Below, one piece after another: positions 1 through 9,317 of a DNA stretch of 54,455 nucleotides. Positions within the stretch are counted from its first letter, which is position 1, and the number at the start of each line of letters is the position of its first letter. Below the pieces are notes generated by a model. It was not told the origin of the DNA, searched no databases, and saw nothing but the letters and a program-made list of their open reading frames with translations. A program made the position numbers and the translations under genes. This DNA is from Actinobacteria bacterium OV450. GTDB lineage: Bacteria; Actinomycetota; Actinomycetes; Streptomycetales; Streptomycetaceae. The stretch covers positions 1 to 54,455 of the forward strand of contig LJCW01000318.1 in NCBI GenBank assembly GCA_001298555.1, read 5' to 3'.

Positions 1-110
1 GTTCATCCGGCGGGCGCAGCCGGCGTCGCCCTCATCGCGCCCCCGTCCAGGGGGCGGACCGGTAAGGGACGCGGCTGCCCGGCTGCCCCGAAGGACCCGC
101 GCGCCCGTCC

Positions 111-180
111 GCATCCGCCGACATCCGTTGGCATCCGCCGGCATCCGTCGGCCTCCGTCGGCCTCCGTCGGCCTCCGTCG
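111..180. repeat. Seven tandem 10-bp repeats upstream of the expansin gene
   Basis: Seven consecutive 10-bp units of the form GC(A/C)TCCG(T/C)(C/T)G run without interruption. The last three are identical (GCCTCCGTCG). The unit length equals about one helical turn, so the same face of the DNA is presented repeatedly. The array ends about 67 bp before the start codon of the expansin-like gene, where its promoter and leader should be. Function is unknown; a phased protein-binding array or simple slippage are both possible. Confidence 0.85.
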
Positions 181-246
181 GCAACCTTTTCGCATCCTGC
201 GGCAACCAGGCAGTGCACCTCGACTCGAATCTTCGGACGGACGGAC

Positions 247-1197
247 ATGCAGACTGCACGGCAGGCCGCGCGGCAGCGCAAGCGTAGACACAGGCTGATG
301 AGGGGAACGGCGGTGATGCTGACCGCCGCGGGCGGCCTCCTCTGCCTGGTGATCGCCGTGCTCCCCGGCCCCAAGGGGACCGGTACCGCCGGGGCCGACA
401 TGGCGGCCCCCGCCGCCCCCCTGGCGGGAGCCACGCCCTCGGCTCCGACGAGCCCCGCACCCACGGCGGACAGCTCGCCTGCCGTGGCGACCCCGACGGC
501 GGCCGTCGGGGCGACCGCCGCGGCGACGTCGCAGCCTCCGGCGAAGGAGACCCGACCGGCGGCGTCCACCCCGGCACCGTCGGCAGGGCGCATCCAGCCC
601 GGGACCACCTACAAGGGCGTCGCCACCGCCTACGCTGCCGGCGACGGCAACGGCGCCTGCCTGTTCGGCCCGAGCGACGACCTCATGATCGCGGCGATGA
701 ACACCACCGACTACGAGTCGTCCCGGGCGTGCGGCGCGTACGTGCGCGTACGCGCCGCGAGCGGCGCCTCGATCACGGTCCGGATCACCAACGAATGCCC
801 ACTGCCCTGCGCACCCGGGCAACTGGACCTCAGCGAACAGGCCTTCGCGAAACTGGCGGATCCCAAGCTCGGCCGTATCCCGATCACCTGGAGCCTGCTG
901 AGCCCCCACACGTCCGGCACGCTCTCCATCCGGTACAAGACCGGATCCAGCCCCTACTGGTGCGGCATCCAGGTGATCGACCACCGGAATCCGGTCGCAC
1001 GGCTTGAGGTACGCACCACCAACGGCTGGCGGAGATTGCCCCGTACCGACTACAACTACTTCCTCTCCTCCGACGGCAGCGGGTGCGGCAGCGCGATGAG
1101 GATCACCGACATCTACGGAGAGCAGCTGACGGTCGACGGGACCTCGCTGCTGCCGAACGTCGCGCAACCGACCCGGGTCCAGTTCGCCCCGCACTGA
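247..1197 (+). CDS. Secreted expansin-like (double-psi beta-barrel) cell-wall protein
   Basis: The 316-residue protein is probably exported: a basic N-terminus (about residues 1-19) is followed by a hydrophobic segment (about 24-40). A roughly 70-residue Ala/Pro/Thr-rich linker comes next. The mature part has the two-domain layout of bacterial expansins: an RlpA-like six-stranded double-psi barrel (about 120-220) containing GQLDLS-EQAFAKL, whose Asp aligns with the essential Asp of Bacillus EXLX1, and a C-terminal beta-sandwich carbohydrate-binding domain (about 225-316). Family members loosen cellulose or peptidoglycan networks without hydrolysis. The ATG at 247 was chosen because the basic and hydrophobic signal follows it directly. 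It is not obviously in an operon with the sigma factor 128 bp downstream. The function is inferred from fold motifs only. Confidence 0.8.
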   Translation: MQTARQAARQRKRRHRLMRGTAVMLTAAGGLLCLVIAVLPGPKGTGTAGADMAAPAAPLAGATPSAPTSPAPTADSSPAVATPTAAVGATAAATSQPPAKETRPAASTPAPSAGRIQPGTTYKGVATAYAAGDGNGACLFGPSDDLMIAAMNTTDYESSRACGAYVRVRAASGASITVRITNECPLPCAPGQLDLSEQAFAKLADPKLGRIPITWSLLSPHTSGTLSIRYKTGSSPYWCGIQVIDHRNPVARLEVRTTNGWRRLPRTDYNYFLSSDGSGCGSAMRITDIYGEQLTVDGTSLLPNVAQPTRVQFAPH

Positions 1198-1324
1198 AAC
1201 CGCACCGCGGCCGGGTGAGCGGATCGGGGGGCGGCGCATCGGGCGCACCCCGACTGACCGGGCACTGATACGCTCCCGGCTGGATGTTAACGCAAACATT
1301 TGTGGAGGGGGGCGACCGACGGCC

Positions 1325-1858
1325 ATGGTCCTCGATGACGCGTCCGCGCAGTTCCACGAGTTCTTCGAACGCCACTACGCCGAACTCGCCCGTTTCGCCC
1401 ACCTCCTGACGGGTGAGGCGGACGGTGCCGACGATCTGGCCGCGGACGCCCTGATCGCGCTGTGGCAGCGCTGGGACCGGCTGGGCCAGGTCGAGTACCC
1501 GCTCGCCTACGCACGTGGCGTGGTCGCCAACCTGGCACGGTCACGGATCCGCAGCGCGGTTCGCGAACGCCGCCGGATCGCCCTGTTCTGGTCCCGCGGA
1601 GTGGAGCCGTCGGGCGGCCCGGACGTGGCCGCCGTGGTGGACGTGCGTACGGCTCTCGCCCGGTTGCCGTTCCGGAAGCGGACGTGCGTGGTCCTGCGGC
1701 ACGCGTTCGACCTGTCGGAGAAGGACACCGCTCTGACGCTCGGGATATCGGTCGGTACGGTGAAGAGCCAGACCTCGAAGGGGATGGCCGAACTGGAACG
1801 GATGCTGGGCGGCACGGAAGCAGCCGGGGAACTACTGGCGGGGAGGAGGAGCCGATGA
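1325..1858 (+). CDS. SigE-type ECF RNA polymerase sigma factor
   Basis: The protein has 177 residues, a normal size for an extracytoplasmic-function sigma factor. Region 2 spans about residues 10-80 (FFERHYAELARFAHLL then ADDLAADALIALWQRW). Region 4 spans about 105-165 and contains the helix-turn-helix DLSEKDTALTLGISVGTVKSQ. It directs RNA polymerase to a small regulon, usually including its own promoter. The stop codon overlaps the next start as ATGA at 1855-1858, so the two proteins are translationally coupled, which suggests that the downstream membrane protein modulates this sigma factor. A purine-rich GGAGGGG lies upstream of the ATG. The upstream 128 bp include a locally AT-richer stretch near 1287-1302 that may hold the promoter. 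Confidence 0.9.
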   Translation: MVLDDASAQFHEFFERHYAELARFAHLLTGEADGADDLAADALIALWQRWDRLGQVEYPLAYARGVVANLARSRIRSAVRERRRIALFWSRGVEPSGGPDVAAVVDVRTALARLPFRKRTCVVLRHAFDLSEKDTALTLGISVGTVKSQTSKGMAELERMLGGTEAAGELLAGRRSR

Positions 1859-2661
1859 ACGAGGAGCTCAGCGCGCGGCTGCGCACAGCCGCCGAGGCAC
1901 ATCAGCCCGACCGCGCCCGGATCCTGGCACGCCTGGAACGCGGTATGTCCGGCGCCCCCGACCGCCACCGGGAGTCGTCCGGCGCGAGGCCCTGGCCCAG
2001 GGTGGCACTGGCCTCCCTCGCCGCGGCCGGCATTCTGGCGGGCGGTGGTTTCGCCGTCGCCGCCATCGTCCAGTCCCCGCCGGCCAGGCCGGACAACTCG
2101 GGCACCCCTGCCGCGCCGTCCGCGCCGTCCGCGCCCTGGACGCCCCCCACGACGCCGCCGGCGCCCACCACCGGCGGCCCGTCCTCGCCGGACCGCTCGT
2201 CCTCGACGAGCCCCAGCCCGGAGGTGTCAGGGGGCACGGGCTCGGCCCGGCCCGACAGCGCGCACGTCCAGGACGGTCCTCTGTGGTCGGCCGGCTCCCT
2301 GGACGCCAAAAGCAACACCTACTGGGCGCAGAGCGACATCACCCTCAAGACCACCCAGCCCCTCACCGCGCTCACCGTGGAACTGCGTGTCACGCAGACC
2401 GGCGCAGTGCAGAGCACCGGCAACTGGCGGACGCTGCCCGCCGACGACTTCACCGTCACCGTGCAGCCTGAAGGCGGAGCCGTGGTCTACCGCTGGATCC
2501 TCAAGCCGGGCCGTACGGTCCCGGCCGGACAGCACGTCTTCGCCGGCCAGTACAACCACGCCGCCGGCCGGCGCGAGGCCAAGCACGACGGCTACCGCGT
2601 CGACGCAACCGGTCCGCGCGGCGCCCTCTCGGTCTGGGGCGGCTTCACCCCGGCACGGTGA
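1855..2661 (+). CDS. Membrane-anchored protein coupled to the sigma factor, possible anti-sigma factor
   Basis: The 268-residue protein starts at the ATG overlapping the sigma factor stop. About 45 cytoplasmic residues (MNEELSARLRTAAEAHQPDR onward) precede one membrane segment (about 50-70, rich in Ala/Leu/Gly). A long Pro/Ser/Thr-rich spacer (about 75-135) and an extracellular beta-rich domain of about 130 residues follow. The short N-terminal cytosolic helix, single membrane pass and external domain, together with translational coupling to an ECF sigma factor, fit the architecture of transmembrane anti-sigma factors. No canonical zinc-binding HxxxCxxC motif is visible, so the anti-sigma role is inferred from context. 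The external domain is not one I recognise. Confidence 0.7.
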   Translation: MNEELSARLRTAAEAHQPDRARILARLERGMSGAPDRHRESSGARPWPRVALASLAAAGILAGGGFAVAAIVQSPPARPDNSGTPAAPSAPSAPWTPPTTPPAPTTGGPSSPDRSSSTSPSPEVSGGTGSARPDSAHVQDGPLWSAGSLDAKSNTYWAQSDITLKTTQPLTALTVELRVTQTGAVQSTGNWRTLPADDFTVTVQPEGGAVVYRWILKPGRTVPAGQHVFAGQYNHAAGRREAKHDGYRVDATGPRGALSVWGGFTPAR

Positions 2662-3180
2662 GTCCGTGCCGGTGGCCCGGCCGACGTGCCGTGGCCGTCC
2701 CCGGGAGCGGCCCGCCCATGGGTGGCCGGCGCGGACCCCGCCCGGCCCACGGGGCGGGGCGGGCCCAGACCTGCTGCCTCGTCCGGGGGTCGTCCGACAG
2801 GTCCGCCCCGGGCACGTCCAGCACCTTGTCGCTGTCCACGGACACCAACGCCCGGCGGGCGCCGGCATCCGGCGTCGCGGCCTCCACGTCGGCTCGCACG
2901 GACACCAGGTGGGGCCGAGCACACCGGGCACGCCCAGCGCCGGACCCTCGGTCGTCCAACGCCCGGCGGATGGCCGTCCACGCACACACCGCTCGTCACC
3001 GGCCGCGGGCGTCCTCACGAGCCGGTCCCTGCCGCGGCGGTGGCGCGGAACGGGCTTCGCGTGTTCGGCGACCACGCCGACCACGCCGGCCGCGGTGTGG
3101 CGACGGTACGCGCCCGCGTGCCTGACGCTGTACAACGAACTGGTCTCCCCTACCGGAACCGCGCCCGAAAGGCTCCGACC
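2662..3180. other. 519-bp stretch without a convincing gene
   Basis: Open frames run through on both strands, but only because of high GC. None has a hydrophobic core, a recognised motif or a good ribosome-binding site joined to a plausible product. The segment separates the sigma/anti-sigma pair from the permease. It may contain decayed coding sequence, but nothing in it can be named. Confidence 0.5.
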
Positions 3181-4437
<1,257 letters not shown>

Positions 4438-4442
4438 ACACG

Positions 4443-4943
4443 GTGAACGTCATCGTCTGGATCGTCGAGGGCACCTGGCCCGCCTGCGTCGACGCCGCGC
4501 GCGCCCATGCACCCCAGGGCGCCGACGTGGTGCTGCTGCACGTGGCCGGCCCCGAGGTGCCGGGCGCAGCGCACGGCGCCTACGCCGGGCTGCTGGGCCG
4601 CGCACGCCCCGATCGCGACCCCGGCACGCGGGTGGAACACCTGGCCGCAGCGGCCGGCGAACGGCTCCTGGCCGGTGCGGCCGAGAGGCTGGGACGCCCG
4701 TGCACCCGGCAGGAACGCTCGGGCCGCGTCGAACGCGAGGTCGTGGCCGCCGCCGAAGGCGCCGACCTGCTCATCCTCGCCCGCGACGGTGACCGCACCC
4801 ACCTCGGACCCCGCAGTCTCGGCCCTGGAAGCCGTTTCGTCGTCGACCACGCCCCGTGCCCGGTCCTGCTGGTCTGGCCGGAGACAGCGCCGGGCACGGC
4901 TGCCATCCCGCCCCCGCCACCCGACCCCCCGCACCTCCGTTAG
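4443..4943 (+). CDS. Universal stress protein (UspA fold)
   Basis: A 166-residue single-domain protein. The N-terminal strand VNVIVWIVEG, the central DVVLLHVAGP and the C-terminal ADLLILARDG, followed by a Gly-rich loop (G-P-R-S-L-G-P-G-S-R) and HAPCPVLLVWP, match the nucleotide-binding core and final strand of UspA proteins. The GTG start lies 5 bp after the permease stop, so the two are probably one transcript. An N-terminal DxxP-like aspartate used by ATP-binding Usps is not evident, so nucleotide binding is uncertain. The Pro-rich C-terminal tail (about ten residues) is unusual and probably disordered. Confidence 0.8.
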   Translation: MNVIVWIVEGTWPACVDAARAHAPQGADVVLLHVAGPEVPGAAHGAYAGLLGRARPDRDPGTRVEHLAAAAGERLLAGAAERLGRPCTRQERSGRVEREVVAAAEGADLLILARDGDRTHLGPRSLGPGSRFVVDHAPCPVLLVWPETAPGTAAIPPPPPDPPHLR

Positions 4944-5111
4944 CCACGGCCGGAACCCGAGGGTCCGGCGTCGGAAGTGCTCCCCGGACGGCGGGTACGG
5001 GGCCGGGGGTTCCCTCCCCGGCGGCGAGGGGGTCCGGGCCGCCGCGGTGGCGGGCTCCCGCACCCCTCCCGTACGACCACGGCTGCCGGATCCCGGACGA
5101 CCACGACCGCC

Positions 5112-5165
5112 GGACCCGCCGGACCCGCCGGACCCGCCGGACCCGCCGGACCCGCCGGACCCGCC
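5112..5165. repeat. Six perfect copies of GGACCCGCC
   Basis: Six identical head-to-tail 9-bp units lie in the 377-bp gap between the universal stress gene and the convergent aspartate ammonia-lyase gene. No gene is convincing in this gap. An in-frame multiple of three would give a repetitive Asp-Pro-Pro or Gly-Pro peptide, but no start or ribosome-binding site supports translation. Confidence 0.9.
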
Positions 5166-5320
5166 GAGTCAGCCTGCCCCTGCCCGCAGCCGACCCTGAC
5201 GGCGCCCGACGACGCCCGCAGCACGGTCCGGCTGGGCGTCGGGGACGCCGAGCCACACCATCGGGGCGCCGCTCCGGTGCGGACCCGGCGTCCACGGGCG
5301 CCCGGGCGGTGGCCGTCCCG

Positions 5321-6730
5321 TCAGGCTCCAGCCGCGCCGGTTCCCGCGATCACCTCGGGCCGCAGCAGCGCGGCGAGCTTCTCGGCCGGGAGCAGGCCCC
5401 TCTCCAGGACGAGCTCGGCCACACCCCGGCCACTGGCGAGGGCCTCCTTGGCGATGTCGGTGGCAGCCGTGTACCCGATGTGCGGATTCAGGGCGGTCAC
5501 CAGGCCGATGGAGTTCTCGACGGTCGTGCGCAGCATCTCCGTGTTGGCGGTGATGCCGGACACGCAGCGCTCCGCGAGGGTGAGGCAGGCCGCGCGCAGG
5601 TGCGTGATGGACTCCGACAGCGAGTGCAGGATGACCGGCTCGAAGGCATTGAGCTGAAGCTGCCCCGCCTCGGCGGCCATGGTGATGGTGACGTCGTTGC
5701 CGATCACCTCGAAGGCGACCTGGTTGACGACCTCGGGGATCACCGGATTGACCTTGCCGGGCATGATGCTCGAACCCGCCTGTACCGGCGGCAGGTTGAT
5801 CTCACCGAGGCCCGCGCGTGGTCCCGAGGACAGCAGGCGCAGGTCGTTGCACGTCTTGGACAGTTTGACGGCGATGCGCTTGAGCACGCCGGACATCTGG
5901 ACGAACGCGCCGCAGTCCTGGGTGGCCTCGACCAGGTTGGCCGCGGTGACCAGCGGCATCCCGGTGATGCCGGCGAGGTGACGGCGGGCCGATTCGGCGT
6001 ACCCGGCGGGGGCGTTGAGGCCGGTGCCGATCGCCGTCGCGCCGAGGTTGATCTCGTGGATCAGTTCGAGGGCCTCCGCGAGCCGGCTGCGGTCCTCGTC
6101 GAGCATGACGGCGAAGGCGGAGAACTCCTGCCCGAGCGTCATCGGCACGGCGTCCTGCAGCTGGGTGCGGCCCATTTTCAGCACGTCGCGGAACTCGAGG
6201 GCCTTGCGGGCGAAAGCCTCCTGGAGGACCGCCATGGCGTCGAGCAGGCCGTGCACCGCGGAGACGGTCGCGATCCGGACGGCGGTCGGGTAGACGTCGT
6301 TGGTGGACTGACCGAGGTTGACGTCCTCGTTGGGGTGCAGGTGCCGGTACTCGCCCCTGGCGTGGCCCAGCAGCTCCAGCGCCCGGTTGGCGACGACCTC
6401 GTTGGCGTTCATGTTGGTCGAGGTGCCGGCGCCACCCTGGATGACGTCGACGACGAACTGGTCGTGCAGCTTGCCGCCGCGGATCTCCTGGCAGGCGGTG
6501 ACTATCGCGGCGGCCTTCGCGGGCTCCAGCAGGCCGAGTTCCTCGTTGGCGAGGGCGGCGGCCTCCTTGACGGTGGCGAGGGCGTCGATCAGGTGCGGGT
6601 AGGCGGAGATGGGCGTGCCCGTGATGGGGAAGTTCTCCGTGGCGCGCAGGGTGTGGACGCCCCAGTAGGCGTCGGCGGGGACCTCGCGGTCTCCGAGCAG
6701 GTCGTGTTCGCTGCGGGTGGCGGCGGTCAT
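5321..6730 (-). CDS. aspA: Aspartate ammonia-lyase (aspartase)
   Basis: A 469-residue member of the fumarase/aspartase superfamily that reversibly splits L-aspartate into fumarate and ammonia. It carries the family signature GSSIMPGKVNP at residues 319-329, whose Ser is the catalytic base on a flexible loop. GAGTSTNMNANE near 100-111 and LGQSTNDVYPT near 139-149 form the active site, and HEINLGATAIGTGLNAP near 225-241 binds substrate. Length is normal. It is the last gene of the minus-strand asparagine operon, 33 bp after the asparaginase gene, so imported asparagine would be taken through aspartate to fumarate with release of two ammonia molecules. The aspartase assignment over fumarase rests on this context and on family resemblance. 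Confidence 0.93.
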   Translation of the reverse strand: MTAATRSEHDLLGDREVPADAYWGVHTLRATENFPITGTPISAYPHLIDALATVKEAAALANEELGLLEPAKAAAIVTACQEIRGGKLHDQFVVDVIQGGAGTSTNMNANEVVANRALELLGHARGEYRHLHPNEDVNLGQSTNDVYPTAVRIATVSAVHGLLDAMAVLQEAFARKALEFRDVLKMGRTQLQDAVPMTLGQEFSAFAVMLDEDRSRLAEALELIHEINLGATAIGTGLNAPAGYAESARRHLAGITGMPLVTAANLVEATQDCGAFVQMSGVLKRIAVKLSKTCNDLRLLSSGPRAGLGEINLPPVQAGSSIMPGKVNPVIPEVVNQVAFEVIGNDVTITMAAEAGQLQLNAFEPVILHSLSESITHLRAACLTLAERCVSGITANTEMLRTTVENSIGLVTALNPHIGYTAATDIAKEALASGRGVAELVLERGLLPAEKLAALLRPEVIAGTGAAGA

Positions 6731-6763
6731 GGGTGTGCGGATCCTCTTCCTGAGGTGGGTGGT

Positions 6764-7798
6764 TCAGGTGGTGAAGCGGGTGGGGTCAGGCGGTGGCGGC
6801 GGTGGGCCCAGCGCCGCCACCGGCCGGATGCCGCCGACGGGCCGGCCGCCACCGGTCATCTGCTCGCCCTGGAACGCGGCGAGCAGCCGCGGCTCGACTC
6901 CCGCCCGGGCGAGGGCGGCGGCCGTCACCGGGATGCGCGCGCGGTCCGCCCCGTCGGCGATCTTCACTGCGACGGCCCTGCCGTCGGGCAGCGCCGCGAC
7001 CTGGACGCCCTCGAAGCCGTCCTTGGCCAGCAGCCCGGGTACCGCGCGCATCAGTTCGGCCGTGTCCCGCCCGGTGCCCGAGGCCATCTCCGGGTGGGCG
7101 CGCAGCGCGTCCGCCACCCGGCGCTCGGCGGTGTCCGGCGCGGCCGTGGCGATGCTGGCTGCGGCTCGGGCGAGGCCGTGCAGGGACACCGAGAACAGCG
7201 GGGATCCGCAGCCGTCGACGGTGACGTTCGCGATGCGCTGGCCGGTGAGTTCCTCCACGACCTCGGCGATCGCCCTCTGGAGCGGGTGGGCCGGGTCGAG
7301 GTACGTCTCCAGGGGCCAGCCGGACAGCTTGCACAGGTACAGCATCGCGGCGTGCTTGCCGGAGCAGTTCTGGGCGAGCCGGGAGGGCTCCCGGCCCCCG
7401 CGCACCCAGGCGTCCCGGACCGCCGGGGCGTACGGCAGGTCAGGGATGTTGCGCAGGTCGCCCTCGGAGACGCCGGCCAGTTCGAGGATCATCCGGGTGC
7501 CGGCGAGGTGGTGCTCCTCACCGGAGTGGCTGCCCATAGCGAGGGAGAGGAGGGCGCCGTCCAGCGGCAGCCCGGCCCGCACCATGGCGGCGGCCTGGAG
7601 GGGCTTGAGGGCTGAGCGCGGGTAGCAGGCGGCCTCGATGTCGCCGACGCTCGACCGGACGCCGCCGTCGCCGTCGAGGACGACGACGGAGCCGTAGTGG
7701 ACTCCCTCGACCACGCCACCCCTCGTGACGTGGGCGACCGGTGCATGCTGGGGTTCGCGGATCGCGGGGGCGTCCGCGAGGAGACTGCTGCGCATCAC
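6764..7798 (-). CDS. L-asparaginase, Rhizobium etli ReAV (Asparaginase_II) type
   Basis: The 344-residue protein belongs to the serine-beta-lactamase-like asparaginase class rather than the classical bacterial type I/II enzymes. Ser62 and Lys65 form an SxxK pair in YPRSALKP. Cys145, Lys148 and His149 lie in NCSGKHA, and Cys197 is in DGCGSP. These correspond in spacing to the Ser-Lys tandem and the zinc-coordinating Cys/Lys/Cys set described for ReAV. It hydrolyses L-asparagine to aspartate and ammonia, probably in the cytoplasm since no signal peptide is seen. The start is either GTG at 7798 or the adjacent ATG at 7795. It lies between the permease (73 bp upstream) and aspartase (33 bp downstream). 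The Pro-rich tail is extra to the fold. Confidence 0.88.
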   Translation of the reverse strand: MMRSSLLADAPAIREPQHAPVAHVTRGGVVEGVHYGSVVVLDGDGGVRSSVGDIEAACYPRSALKPLQAAAMVRAGLPLDGALLSLAMGSHSGEEHHLAGTRMILELAGVSEGDLRNIPDLPYAPAVRDAWVRGGREPSRLAQNCSGKHAAMLYLCKLSGWPLETYLDPAHPLQRAIAEVVEELTGQRIANVTVDGCGSPLFSVSLHGLARAAASIATAAPDTAERRVADALRAHPEMASGTGRDTAELMRAVPGLLAKDGFEGVQVAALPDGRAVAVKIADGADRARIPVTAAALARAGVEPRLLAAFQGEQMTGGGRPVGGIRPVAALGPPPPPPDPTRFTT

Positions 7799-7871
7799 TG
7801 CCTCGTTGGGTGGTGGGTTGCTGCGGACCGATATGGCGGGCGGGGGCCCGGAGCGCCGGGTCGGCGTCCGC

Positions 7872-9317
7872 TCAGCCCTCGCCCTCGCCCTCGGCGGCGG
7901 CGCTCGCCACGCGGCCGCGGACCGCGTACCAGCCGGCTACCAGCGCCGCGGCGATCAGCGGCACGCACAGCACGGTGGTGCGCGCGGCTCCTCCGTCGGC
8001 GTACATGAGGACCAGGACGGAGGCGAGGAAGGCCAGCGTCACCAGTTCGGTCCACGGGGAGCCCGGCAGGCGGTAGGAGGGACGGGTCAGCTCACCGCTG
8101 CGGGTCTTCCGCCAGAAGAGGAGGTGGCAGAGCATGATCATGCCCCAGGTGGAGAGGATGCCGATCGCCGCGAGGTTGAGGACGATCTCGAACGCGTCCG
8201 CGGGGACCACGAAGTTGAGCCCGACGCCCAGGACGCACATGCCGCTGGTGAGCAGGATGCCGCCGTAGGGGACCTGGGTGCTGCTGAGGCGTGCGGTGAA
8301 GCGGGGGGCGGAGCCGTTGACGGCCATCGAGCGCAGGATGCGGCCGGTGGAGTAGAGGCCGGAGTTGAGCGAGGACATGGCGGCGGTGAGGACGACCAGG
8401 TTCATCACGTCGCCGGCCGCCGGGACGCCGATGTGGGAGAGCACGGTGACGAACGGGCTCTGGCCGGCGCTGTAGCTGCTCCAGGGCATCAGCATCGTCA
8501 GCAGGACGACCGAGCCGACGTAGAAGAGGCCCACGCGCCACATGATCGAGTTGATGGCCTTGGGCATGATCAGCTCGGGGTTCTCGGTCTCACCGGCCGT
8601 GACGCCCACCAGTTCGACGGAGGCGTAGGCGAAGACGACGCCCTGGATGATCAGCAGCATGGGAAGCAGGCCGTTGGGGAAGACGCCGCCGTTGTCGCTG
8701 ATCAGGGCGGGGCCGGGGACGGCGCCGTCGACGGGGTGCCGGGTGATCAGGAGGAAGATCGCGATCCCCATGAAGACGACCAGGGCACTGACCTTGACGA
8801 TGGCGAACCAGAACTCCAGTTCGCCGAAGATCCGCACCGAGATGAGGTTCACGGTCAGGACCACGGCCAGGGCTATGAGCGCGATCACCCACTGCGGGAC
8901 GTCGGAGAAGAGGTGCCAGTAGTGGGTGTAAGTGGCCACGGCGGTGATGTCGGCGATGCCGGTGGTCGCCCAGTTCAGGAAGTACATCCAGCCCGCGGTG
9001 TAGGCGCCCTTCTCCCCGAGGAACTCCCGGGCGTAGGAGACGAAGGCGCCGGAGGACGGCCGGTACAGGACGAGTTCGCCGAGCGCACGCACGACGAGGA
9101 ACGCGAAGATCCCGCAGACGGCGTAGGCGACGAACAGGGAGGGCCCGGCGTCGGCGAGGCGTCCGCCCGCGCCGAGGAAGAGGCCGGTGCCGATCGCACC
9201 GCCGATGGCGATCATGTTGACGTGCCGGGGTTTCAAGGACTTGCTGTAGCCGGTGTCGCCGGCGTCGACGTGACGGGTCGTGGGGCGCTTCTCGTCTTTG
9301 AGGAACTGCTCGCTCAC
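7872..9317 (-). CDS. ansP: Amino-acid permease, likely L-asparagine transporter
   Basis: About 481 residues with twelve hydrophobic segments. The APC-superfamily opening signature is clear: HVNMIAIGGAIGTGLFLGAG at about 32-51, followed by GPSLFVAYAVCG and the conserved ELVGVTAGETENPE loop in the middle of the protein. This is the AnsP/GabP/proline-permease branch, proton symporters for neutral amino acids. The GTG start at 9317 overlaps the stop of the regulator gene as GTGA, whereas a much longer open frame upstream merely shadows the regulator gene. Position between a GntR regulator and asparaginase/aspartase points to asparagine as substrate. The C-terminus ends in an acidic Glu/Gly tail. 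Confidence 0.87.
   Translation of the reverse strand: MSEQFLKDEKRPTTRHVDAGDTGYSKSLKPRHVNMIAIGGAIGTGLFLGAGGRLADAGPSLFVAYAVCGIFAFLVVRALGELVLYRPSSGAFVSYAREFLGEKGAYTAGWMYFLNWATTGIADITAVATYTHYWHLFSDVPQWVIALIALAVVLTVNLISVRIFGELEFWFAIVKVSALVVFMGIAIFLLITRHPVDGAVPGPALISDNGGVFPNGLLPMLLIIQGVVFAYASVELVGVTAGETENPELIMPKAINSIMWRVGLFYVGSVVLLTMLMPWSSYSAGQSPFVTVLSHIGVPAAGDVMNLVVLTAAMSSLNSGLYSTGRILRSMAVNGSAPRFTARLSSTQVPYGGILLTSGMCVLGVGLNFVVPADAFEIVLNLAAIGILSTWGMIMLCHLLFWRKTRSGELTRPSYRLPGSPWTELVTLAFLASVLVLMYADGGAARTTVLCVPLIAAALVAGWYAVRGRVASAAAEGEGEG

Noticed and set aside
2645..2989. Minus-strand frame in the 2.7-3.2 kb gap
   Set aside because: Arg/Pro/Ala-rich with no recognisable motif or ribosome-binding site; the few protein-like residues are not enough to call a gene.
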